64,000 nucleotides of DNA, taken from the NCBI GenBank assembly GCA_002786025.1, contig NHNW01000005.1, positions 992,001-1,056,000 of the forward strand, written 5' to 3'. Position numbers and translations under genes: made by a program. The first letter of the stretch is position 1. Each line of letters begins with the position of its first letter. The DNA comes from Zasmidium citrigriseum (Eukaryota; Ascomycota; Dothideomycetes; Mycosphaerellales; Mycosphaerellaceae). The notes under the pieces are model-generated. The model made no database searches, had not been told where the DNA came from, and saw nothing but the letters and a program-made list of their open reading frames with translations. Positions 11,745 through 20,653 of the stretch are shown piece after piece.

Positions 11745-13314
11745 GCTGGGCCCAGGCAGGCAGCTTCGCAGCTCTTTGACGCTGACCTCTCGTCGCTTTG
11801 CACACAATGACCCTGCGCGCCGGAGAGCTCGAGCTCAGGTGGTCCAGCGATTCGATGCGTGGCGACGGGTGGGCTCCAGCTGGACAGGCAGCTCTCGAGC
11901 TTGGGGTGCGCGAGCTTGTAGCTGTTCAAGCTGTGTGAGGTGCGAGCAAGCAGCAGCAGCAGCAGCAGTGATTTCGGTCGGGCTGCGGCGTGATCTGGGA
12001 GCTCGTGCTCCACCAGCGCTTCCCTGTAAGAATACGGCGAGCTGGGCAATTGGGCCTGCTGCTCGATGCTGCTGCTCTGGCGGTGGCGGGCGGGCGCTGG
12101 ACTGGCGGCGGACGACGGGCAGAGGAGCGTATTGCGACGAGAGAGTGTGCCCCCGCTGTGGAATGAGTGATTGAGAGGCGGGGTCGCCCTCACAAAAAGC
12201 TCGCCAACAGCGCCGGCGCCAATCACACGCCAGCAGCGACGATTAGATAAGACCCGGCCCGACAAGACCAGCAACGGGACTTCTTCAAAGAGCAACAACA
12301 ACAGCAACAGATGGGCGAGGTGCACGATGAAACGACTCTCGCTCGCTCGCACGGCACGTCGCTATCAGCGCTGCTCACCACCGCCAGCCTTGCCGTGCTC
12401 GGCCAGCATCAGCGCCCGCAGCATCTGCTGCATCTCCCTCGGTTGCGTTGAGACGAGCGTGAAAGAGAGGGTCTGGCCCGCGCCAAGGGTGCCGGGCTCA
12501 CCCGTGCTTTTAAAACACCACCACTGGATCAACACAGTAGGACTGGTCAGCAGAAATGCCTTCTCGACTCAGCAAGATATTCCTTTGCTAGGAGAGATGA
12601 CAGAGAAGCGAGGGATGTGAAATTGAAGTTGAGAAGAGCACGGTAAAGGGAGATTGATTCAGGTTCAGCAGCCCCATCCGTCGGTCTTGGTCCTCGTGCA
12701 GGCTGGGGCTCGCATGATAATCGGACGCCGGTTCGTATAACTCGTCTCTTTCTTGCAGCGACAGTCTCACGATTTCGAAAGCAAAAGGCTGGATACCAAG
12801 GCATTGAGTCCATGATCTGTTAAACGTCAAGTCCTCTGGCAATGTGCCACAGGTATCATTTTTCTGGCGAGGAGTTGACAGAATGCTGGCTATGACCTGG
12901 AGTCTGGTTACCCCTCCACTCATACCCACATCGCTTCCACCTGCGGCCAGTCCGAGAGCGATCGCACGTTTCGACGCCAGAACATGGCCAGAGCATGTGA
13001 AGGCAAGGCCACGCGCGTTCGAGATGCACATCGCGAGCTGTACAAAGAGCTGGACAACGGACATGTTCAACTCATAACCCACCCTTCCAATGGCAACCAG
13101 ATGACGTTGCTGTGCTATCTTCTTCCCGGATTCCTGGCGGTGACGTGAATCAACAACTCGGATAGCTGCGCAATACCAGGATCGGTTCCCCCAATCGCCT
13201 CCTCATTCCGCCATCATCTCTTCAGTTCAAGATGCCAAGTACGACGAGAGAACACTTTGGTGATCTCTTCCACGCGCTGGACTGGGACCGGTGACCAAAT
13301 CCCAGCGCGTCAGG
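11745..13314. other. Intergenic region, GC-rich promoter of the C2H2 gene
   Basis: About 1.57 kb between two divergently read genes. The part near 11750-12350 is GC-rich with a CAG run and is likely the promoter and leader of the C2H2 gene. A minus-strand frame of 164 codons at 12588-13082 has no motif and I do not call it. The part just before 13315 is the promoter of the next gene. Confidence 0.5.
11949..11968. repeat. AGC trinucleotide microsatellite
   Basis: Six uninterrupted AGC units plus two bases, about 200 bases upstream of the C2H2 gene start. It is not inside a recognised coding exon. Such a run is likely to vary in length between strains. Confidence 0.85.
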
Positions 13315-14604
13315 ATGTCCTTAACCGTGCGGCAGTTGAACGCAGATTCCACCTTTCTGCTCACCTTTACGCCGCCCTTCGCTCCTCCGAATCATAAACG
13401 CAGATTCCCAGGCACTTTCACCATCCTCGTCGATCCCTGGCTGAACGGGCCTTCCTTCGTGGGTCATCCCAAGTTTGCGACCAACAAGCATAGCAAGCCT
13501 GCGGCGATCAGCTCGTTGGCTGAGCTCGAAGAGGATGTGGATTTGATCGTTATCAGCCAAGACAAATCCGATCATCTGCATAAAGAGTCGTTGTGTTCAT
13601 TGCCCAGGAATAGTAAGATACGGATCGTAGCAACGCCAAAGGCGGCGAGAGAGATACAAAGGTGGCAGCACTTCCAGAACGATGGCATCCTGCATGTCAT
13701 GCAACCGTATGATGCGAAGAGACCAGAGACGATCATCAGGATACCCATCGATGCGTATTCTTCTGCGAGTGCGGAAGGAGAGCTTACGATAAGCAATGTC
13801 GTTCAAAAACGAGACTTGACTGCTCTTCATAACGCCATTGGGATAACGTACTGTCCGCCAGGGACACTTCTCACTTCGCCAGATGGCAGCACCGTCAAGC
13901 TCTCAGACATGCCCATGATGTCTCCCTCACGGCCTGGGACAGCCGCAGATAGCCCTGCTTCTCCATCATCACCGAAATCGCCAACATCGCTCAGGCATCG
14001 ATACATTCGAAGCTCCCTCGACGGCGTCGACTTCGTGCAACCCTCGAGACCGCGATCGCCTGACAGTGACGACGAATACGATGCTACGAAACCGCCGAAA
14101 TCTCGAGGTCGAACCGATTCACCCCAAGGCCGACCAAGCACCAGTGGCTCGAGACCACCAATGTCTCGAACGGTTAGCAAGAGACAAGACAACTTCGAGA
14201 AAGTAATGAGCGTCGTATACTCGCCTCACGGTGTTGCTCCAGGCACAATCAAATCCTACGCGAGCAACCACCTCTCCGTCCTTCGAGGCGCCTTGCCAGT
14301 AACAGTCCTCATTCACAGTCTCAACATGGAATCAAACCCCTGGTTCATGGGCGGGCTGATAAGCGGAGGAGCACCTGGAGGTGTCAAATTGGTCGAAGAG
14401 CTGGATGTGAAGTACTGGATCGGAGCTCACGATGAGATTAAGGATAGCAGTGGAGTGGCTGTGGCCTGGATTCAGAAAACGAGATATACTGCTGAGGATA
14501 CGACGAAGATGTTGAGACAGAAGGAGGGGTTGGGTGCTGGGAGGGGAATGGGTACGCAGGTTATATCTATGGAGTGTGGAGAGGTGAGGAGGTTTGTTGG
14601 GTGA
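13315..14604 (+). CDS. Degenerate metallo-beta-lactamase-fold protein, fungal family
   Basis: A single frame of 429 residues from the ATG at 13315. The start MSLTVRQLNADSTFLLTF and the strand ILVDPWLNGPS are typical of a filamentous-fungus family with a metallo-beta-lactamase fold. Where true enzymes have HxHxDH this protein has SQDKSDH (residues about 81-87), so the first two metal-binding histidines are replaced and hydrolase activity is doubtful. A Ser/Pro/Arg-rich disordered insert spans about 205-300. The fold resumes with VVYSPHGVAPGTIKSYA and YWIGAHDEIKDSSGVAV. The C-terminus is uncertain: an alternative intron from 14583 with donor GTGAGG and an acceptor near 14660 would replace the last five residues by a basic tail of about 25. 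No substrate can be proposed. Confidence 0.8.
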   Translation: MSLTVRQLNADSTFLLTFTPPFAPPNHKRRFPGTFTILVDPWLNGPSFVGHPKFATNKHSKPAAISSLAELEEDVDLIVISQDKSDHLHKESLCSLPRNSKIRIVATPKAAREIQRWQHFQNDGILHVMQPYDAKRPETIIRIPIDAYSSASAEGELTISNVVQKRDLTALHNAIGITYCPPGTLLTSPDGSTVKLSDMPMMSPSRPGTAADSPASPSSPKSPTSLRHRYIRSSLDGVDFVQPSRPRSPDSDDEYDATKPPKSRGRTDSPQGRPSTSGSRPPMSRTVSKRQDNFEKVMSVVYSPHGVAPGTIKSYASNHLSVLRGALPVTVLIHSLNMESNPWFMGGLISGGAPGGVKLVEELDVKYWIGAHDEIKDSSGVAVAWIQKTRYTAEDTTKMLRQKEGLGAGRGMGTQVISMECGEVRRFVG

Positions 14605-14923
14605 AGAGATTGGGTCTCTGGACAGCGCTCAGAGACAGGTCTACCTTGATGCTTACAGATCCTGACAGAGCGACGACCGTCAAAATCTCAGCAGTTGAAG
14701 ATGAGACGGAAATCCAATCGCAAGGCATGTCGCGAGGCTATTTGGAAATGACGGACGTCGAAGCTCCTCACATGAAAGCGCTAGATGCACCAGCATTGTG
14801 ACTCCGGCCGCGTCATTTACGAGCAGGAGGGATGAGAATCATCGAAGGAATGAAGGGACGAAAAAAGGAGATGGAAGTATCTCAGTGAGAGTACGAACTC
14901 CCGGAATACAAAGTATGTCTCTA

Positions 14924-16549
14924 TCAAGCAGCAAAGACGAATCGAGGATTCTCATCTCCCAAGGCTAGGATGTCCTCTTCAGAAAGCCCCTCCATGACCT
15001 GATCCCGCCGTCCACTCGCCCTCTTCTTGTTTTCGAAATTGAAGTAGAAGTACATGATTGCGTAGAGGATCGCGCCGAATGCCACGAGGGACATGGAGAC
15101 TGCGTGACCGGTGATGTAGCGAGGGCTATCGGTTGAGGGATACAACTGCAAAATGTCAGATCTGGAAAGCATGAAGAATCAAGGAATAACTCACAAACGG
15201 CGCCATAACCCCACTCACATTCCCAATCGTCAACTGCAACCCCGTCCCCGTCGTCCTCTTCCCATACCTCGGATTATTACTCGGCAACCAAGCCAACGGG
15301 ATCCCCACCGCAACATACAACCCCATAGCAACAAGAAAGCACCCAGCGTAATGAACCCCCGAATTCGAGTCCGAGATCAGCAGAGCGTACCCAATAATCG
15401 CAATCATCGCGAACAAAATCGTCACAGGCCCCCTCGACTGCCTCCAGTCCGAGTACCGCGAAGCCGCCATGTACGTGATGGCTCCGAGGGCGTAGCAGGG
15501 TATCGTCAGGACCTGGACTATTGCTGTCGAGGATTCCGGACGGATACCTTTGATTATTGTGGGCAGGAAGGTGCTGTACCCGTACAGCATGGTATCGACG
15601 CCGAATTGGCCGGCGCAGAAGATCCAGATTTTCCAGTCGCGCAGACCTTTGCGGACGTCGGCCCAGTCGAAGATATCCGTATGGCCTGTCTGTCGAGCGC
15701 GGCGGGCGAGGATGAGTTCCCTGTCCTCGGCGTTGAGATAGTAGGCTGTTTCTGGGTCGTTGGCGAGGAGCCAGAGACAAGAGATCCCAAGAACGACGGT
15801 GGGAAGACCTTCGATGATGAGAATCCACCGCCATCCGCTCTGCCCCGCGACCCCATCCATGAAACCTATCCCGTAAGCGAGCAGCCCGCCACAGGCGCCT
15901 GCGAGGGCGGCGGAGACGAAGAGGTAGCCTATCCGGAGGGCGAGTTCGTGTTTCGTGTAGAAGAAGGTGAGGTAGATTGCGCAGCCGGGGAAGAGGCCGC
16001 CTTCGACGAGACCCAGGAGGAGGCGGCATGCGATCAGACCGCCGTAGGATTGGACGATTCCTGTGAGGGTGGCGATTATGCCCCAGGAGGTTGTTATGAA
16101 GGCTATCCAGCGGGAGGGGGAGACGTCTTTTGATGGGTTGTTAGTTGAGGCGGTGGCGAGTTGGAGGGAAGAGGGACGTACAGTGTTTGAGGATGAGGTT
16201 TGAGGGGAGTTCGGAGAGGATGTAGGTTACGAAGAGGAGGGAGACGGCCGTTTGGTATTGGTTGCCTACGAGGTTTAGGTCTTCTTCGAGACCGTAGAGG
16301 CGGGCGTTGCCGATGTTGACTCTGGAAGTAATCGTCAGCCTTTGAAAAGAAGTGAAGTTGGTTGGTGATTGGTGTTTACCGATCCAGGAACGAAAGGAGG
16401 TAGAGCAGCATCACCATTGGAACGATATGGAGGTCGAGTTTCCGGACTAGCTTTCTTTCTTTTGCTGGGTCGATTTCGATGAGTCTTTCTTCTGAGGCAT
16501 CGCTTTCTGGGAGCGTCTTTTCGACGTCGGTTGAGAGTTTGTCGTCCAT
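14924..16549 (-). CDS. MFS transporter, anion:cation symporter (Dal5/allantoate permease-like)
   Basis: Four exons on the minus strand: 16549-16380, 16321-16182, 16126-15195 and 15145-14924; 487 residues. The introns (58, 55 and 49 nt) have GT...AG ends and the frame and family signature run through each junction. Signatures of the Dal5-type family are visible: a charged cytosolic N-terminus, KLDLHIVPMVMLLYLLSFLDR(VNIGNAR) at helix 1, CRLLLGLVEGGLFPGCAIYLTFFY around helices 4-5, and GWRWILIIEGLPTVVLG after helix 6. About 12 hydrophobic segments are present, with a central loop of the form LNAEDRELILARR. It should be a proton-coupled plasma-membrane carrier of a small organic anion such as allantoate, a vitamin or an amino-acid derivative; the substrate is not predictable. 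The 5' leader seems to carry an intron (see 16602-16654). Confidence 0.9.
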
Positions 16550-16601
16550 TGTGTCGATCGGCTTCGTTCAAGGCCTCGATTATGCCAGCTTAGTTCAGGG
16601 T

Positions 16602-16654
16602 CTTTATACTCGTTAGCAAGGTGTAGGAAACATGTGGAAGAAGTAGTAGCTTAC
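16602..16654 (-). mobile_element. Probable 5'-leader intron of the MFS gene, introner-like copy A
   Basis: Read on the minus strand this 53 nt segment starts GTAAGCTACT, has a TGCTAAC branch-like site and ends in AAAG, 53 nt before the MFS start codon. It therefore looks like a spliceosomal intron in the 5' untranslated region. Its first 32 nt are identical to the first 32 nt of the insertion in the tRNA-Ser gene at 17201-17254, in inverted orientation about 550 bp away. The last 20 or so nt are only loosely similar. Shared intron sequence of this kind is what introner-like elements of fungi show. Splicing here is inferred from signals only. Confidence 0.55.
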
Positions 16655-17128
16655 CCTGAAGACATCAAATGTCGACAGACCGTGATGAAGATCTCTTGAA
16701 AGAACAACGAACGAAGAAGATGTCCACAACACCTACTCTTCAATGATCTGACACACACCCAACAATGTGCTTCGCTTAACGAGATGATAGCGTTGATGCA
16801 GGCCAAGTGATAGGATATCGCAAAGATGGGGGTCGACTTTGATCAGCAGCGTGACGTTCGCCTAGAAAATTTGTGGCGGGAGGTTCGGTCAATTGACAGC
16901 ATTGATTACGAGAAGTCGCCGACCTTTTAGGTCTTTGAAAAAGAGTCTTGTCGTAGTAGTGCGTTGTTTGGAAGGTCGTCGTTGCCGTCATTCTGAAGGC
17001 CAAATCGATCCCTAGGAGCCTTTCACATGTCAGACCCATTCGACCCACCATCGTTGCTCCATGCCATCCCATGATTATTCGTGGTCTTATATGATTGTTT
17101 GCAGCCGTGATAAGAAATACACACCGTT

Positions 17129-17282
17129 GCTGAGGTGTCGGAGTGGTTAACGAGTCAGACTTGAACACCCCCGTGGTTCTAGATATCTGATGCCTTCGGG
17201 GTAAGCTACTACTTCTTCCACATGTTTCCTACGCCTTTCTAATGCATATCTCAGCGCGCAGGTTCGAATCCTGTCCTCAGCG
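17129..17282 (+). tRNA. tRNA-Ser (TGA) with two insertions
   Basis: The acceptor stem GCTGAGG (17129-17135) pairs fully with CCTCAGC (17275-17281), followed by discriminator G. The D stem is TCG/CGA. The anticodon stem TCAGA (17155-17159) pairs with TCTGA (17186-17190) around anticodon TGA (17162-17164). A 19 nt intron sits after the base 3' of the anticodon (17166-17184), the normal position for a nuclear tRNA intron. The variable-arm stem GCC-TTCG-GG(C) is then broken by a 54 nt GT...AG insertion (17201-17254). Removing it exactly restores the GCC/GGC arm of a class II tRNA. The T arm has B box GGTTCGAATCC at 17261-17271; an A box lies near 17136-17147. Whether the gene makes functional tRNA depends on removal of the second insertion. 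Confidence 0.88.
17201..17254 (+). mobile_element. Spliceosomal-type intron (introner-like copy B) inside the tRNA variable arm
   Basis: This 54 nt segment begins GTAAG, has TTCTAATG as a plausible branch site and ends TCTCAG, the full signal set of a short fungal spliceosomal intron, yet it lies in a Pol III gene. The first 32 nt are identical to copy A at 16602-16654, and the two bases before each donor are GG in both. The six bases preceding those also resemble each other (TTCGGG and TTCAGG), which may reflect insertion-site preference. The tRNA is restored precisely when the segment is removed, so it is an insertion and not part of the tRNA. Confidence 0.75.
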
Positions 17283-17287
17283 TTCCA

Positions 17288-17296
17288 TTTTCTTTT
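17288..17296 (+). terminator. Pol III terminator of tRNA-Ser
   Basis: Two TTTT runs (17288-17291 and 17293-17296) begin five bases after the discriminator base, followed by a third at 17298. This is the usual RNA polymerase III stop signal. Confidence 0.75.
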
Positions 17297-17988
17297 ATTT
17301 TGGACTTGTTTTGATGTTGTGAGGTCGAGAAATCGATATCAAGCCGATCAAGCGGAGATCCGAGATATGACGCAACCCTGCGAGCTCTTCTGGGGCTTCT
17401 TTTTGCGCTCTCTGCGATGCTCTGCACCCCGTTGAGCTGTTCTGAACGTTTCATATTGATATGTTGAAGATTGGGTCGTTGACGAAGAAAATACCCCTTT
17501 GCCAGCCTTACAGCCTTATACCCACCCAACATGGAAGGACCCCCCTTTTTGATGATATGATCGATTCCAGCGATTGAATAGGTCTTTATCACGCAGACTA
17601 CAAGCTACATAACGTATTGAAGAAGTGGTTGTTGAAGGATGGTGTTCGGAATTTTGGTTCAGCTCCTCGGCTGTGAAGCGGTGACGACCTGATCACCAAC
17701 GCTACTTCCCACCACAAACCACTCTTCTTTGTCCCAAGCTCCATTAAATCGCGCTCTCCGTCGCGTGCACATGCACACATGATACCAAGCAAACCGCTTG
17801 AAACGATCCCGGGAATGGAGCGAGGATGGCCCAGGTGAGGGAGCTCTCGCGTTTTGGTATGGAGTGAGGTCTGTCGCACCCCACGCCTGCCGCATCGAAC
17901 TCTGTAAACTGCTTTCCTTTTGCACACTATCTCCTTCTCATACCTCAAAGACTACCTAAGAGACTACCTCCACTACTGATGGGTCCTC
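17297..17988. other. Intergenic, promoter of the TRP channel gene
   Basis: About 690 bases between the tRNA gene and the TRP-channel start codon. The minus-strand open frames here have no recognisable features. The last 100 bases are CT-rich on the plus strand, as in many fungal leaders. The 470 bases upstream of the tRNA (16655-17128) hold the MFS promoter and nothing else that I can identify. Confidence 0.5.
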
Positions 17989-20301
17989 ATGGATGACGAA
18001 CCAAATCCCACACCGCCGGGGCGGACGACCAGCTTCCTCGAAATCCAACGCAGAACCACCGAACCCAGCGAATACCAATCCAGCGCCGCCGGCGACAGCG
18101 AACGACCCAACAGCGACAATGGCTCCGCACACATTCGCATGGAATCGCCTGTACGACCGCGTCTACCCAAGCGGAATACAAATCGTGGCGCGAGCTCCAA
18201 GAGCATCAGCGAGGCATTGCGGATGGCGCGGTCAAGAGAAGAGCAAGAGACCTTACTAGGCGAGCACGAAGAGGCGGATGATGATGGCTGTTATCCTCCT
18301 CGAAAGAACTCAGACCCGACAGTTCCCAATCCTCATGCTGGACTGCCGGTTTATACCACGATTCACAAGATCAGAAGATTGGTCATCGCGAGTATCGACG
18401 ATCCGTACAGCAACGAGCAGCTTAAGAGTCCGCGGATGAATGTTGCGATTGTCAGACCTCTGATCGATCATCTCTATGATCCGGATGATGTATCGATCGT
18501 GTTTTGCTTGCTGGTCAATCGAGCACAGTTTCTGAGAGAGCAGTCGTATCAGGCGCATCATCAGACGGTCAATATCACGAGAGCTTCGCTGTGCGAAATT
18601 GTGGCGGGGAGGATACTGAGAAGATTCGATGAGGATCATGAGGGACGGGAGGGACTTCTTACATTGGCACATGTGTTGGTGGCTGGGTTTGAGCCTTTTC
18701 AGAATGGACCGCCGGATATAGTGCGTTTGCATCGGACTCAACCTCACTGGACGGTGCGGTGGAAGTTGGCGAGGTCGGAGTATCAGCGAATGCTCACGGC
18801 GCTAGAAGTGGCTATTGTCACGGAGGCGAAGGGGTTCCTGGCAACATCAGCATGTCAGAAGATCGTCGAGAACGTCTATCGAGGCCGAATCATCTACACG
18901 CCCACATCCTTCATCGACATCCTCCCGGACCACTACAAAAACCGCGGCATAACCCTCTACGACCCTAGAAGGGCACCCATCCTGAACCAATACCGCTTGA
19001 TCGTTCCTCGGACACGAAGCATAATCGAAACATGCCAATTCCTCATCCTCCTGGCCCTTTACCTCGCCATGATGACAACCAAAGCCCGCAACACAGGCCC
19101 CGACCACCTCAAATTCCGGCCCCTAGAACTCATCTTCGTCATCTACGCCATGGGCTGGAATCTGGACGAAATCGCCTCGATAACCGAACACGGCTGGACA
19201 GTGCACACCGAAAACCTCTGGTCCTTCCTCGACATCGCCTTCGTCATAATCTTCTGGGCCTACTTCGGCGTGCGAGTCCACGGCCTGACACACAACAGCA
19301 AAGACTACGCCGTCTTAGCCGACCAAATCCTCTCCATGGGCGCGCCCGTCCTCCTCCCTCGACTCGCTTTCTGCCTCATGTCCGAAAACATGCTCTTCAT
19401 CTCCCTCCGCGCCATGATGGCCGACTTCACCTTCCTAACCGTCCTCGCTTGCTGGTGTTTCGGCGGTTTCATCCTCGCCATGGCCTGGCTCAGCGAAGGC
19501 TAAGAAGGCTTCCTCAAACACACCGTCATCACAATTTCCAAATGGATGCTCTGGATCTGGTTCGGGCTCGACGGGACAGGGATCCAACGATCCGTCGAAA
19601 TGCACTGGTTCCTCGGTCCCCTCTTGATGATAATGTTCGCCTTTCTGGGGAATACCCTCTTCCTGACTATTCTGGTCGCCATGCTGAGCAATACTTATAA
19701 TAATTTATCCCGCAACGCGACGGCCGAAATCGAATTCCGCCGCGCAGTCCTCACCTTCGAAGGCGTCAAATCCGACGCCATCTTCGCCTATCGTCCGCCT
19801 TTCAACGTCCTCGCCCTCCTCTTCCTCCTGCCCCTAAAATTCCTGCTAACCCCCCGCTGGTTCCACAAAGTCAACATCACCCTCGTGCGCATCCTCAACG
19901 CGCCCATCCTCCTCCTAATCTCCTGGTACGAACGCGCATACCTCTGGCGTCGCACCCCGTCCTCGCACCTCCACCGGCATACCACTTTCTTGAATATGTG
20001 GGAGAGGTTTGGCGCGCATGGGGATTTGCAGGCGGTGTTTGAGGTTGATCCGCCGCAGAGTGTGCTTGATGAGATGGGGGATGTTGATGATGTGTTGGAG
20101 GATTTTGTGGATAGTATGGATTATATGACGGCGCTCAGGGCCCGGAGGGGGAGTAGGAGTGTTAGTGAGGCTAGTGGGGTGTTTGGCGGGATTTCGAGGT
20201 CAAGGAGTAGGATGAATGGGTTTCGGAGACGGGGGACGAGGGAGGGGTTTCCAGAGCCGGAGGGGACGGATGGGAATGCGGCGGGGAGTGAGGATGTGTA
20301 G
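17989..20301 (+). CDS. YVC1-like vacuolar TRP cation channel, interrupted by in-frame TAA
   Basis: One reading frame of 771 codons encodes a fungal TRP channel related to yeast Yvc1, which releases calcium from the vacuole. The long cytosolic N-terminus is followed by the conserved block VYTTIHKIRRLVIASIDDPYS, then LRLVAGFEPFQ-type sequence and hydrophobic segments from about residue 345 (IIETCQFLILLALYLAMM, LSMGAPVLLPRLAFCLM and others). After the stop, the pore-side part KWMLWIWFGLDGTGIQRS and the last membrane helix LFLTILVAMLSNTYNNLS follow in the same frame. A TAA at 19501-19503 sits between two copies of GAAGGC (19495-19500 and 19504-19509), so it may stem from a 9 bp imperfect duplication. 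The C-terminal 266 codons are otherwise intact. Either the gene is freshly inactivated, the base call is wrong, or readthrough occurs. Protein to 19503 alone would lack the pore. Confidence 0.82.
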
Positions 20302-20653
20302 ATGCAGTTTGAGCGTTCTTGTATGAATTGAAAAGTTTTGGACAAGTCTTGTGTTGTTGGAATGTGTTTCCGGTGGTATGAGAGCTATTGGTACAGTAAC
20401 CCGCTGCGCTGCGTATCTACAGATGCCCTTCGCTACGCCCGATCCTGTTGTGGCGGGCGCGACATCTGTACAGAAGGACCTCCTTTTGCAAAGCATTCAT
20501 CATCGAAGCTCGCGGGGTTGGGTATAATCTTCCTCCTCCCCTTGGTCATGTTACATCATCATGAAATTCGTCATCTGTGGTTGAGGGAATGCCAGCCCGG
20601 CTTTTCTGCGATCAACGCTCGCCACGGGCTGTGGAGTTTCGTATGTCGTCCAT

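Noticed and set aside
12588..13082. A 164-codon minus-strand frame with hydrophobic stretches
   Set aside because: No motif, a competing plus-strand frame overlaps it, and it lies where the promoter of the gene at 13315 should be.
14583..14727. Alternative last exon of the metallo-beta-lactamase-fold gene
   Set aside because: The splice signals are moderate and the basic tail it would add has no support; kept only as an alternative in that entry.
15153..16133. A 326-codon plus-strand frame opposite the MFS gene
   Set aside because: It is the antisense shadow of exon 3 of the transporter; Arg/Pro- and Glu/Gly-rich composition follows from the codons of the real gene.
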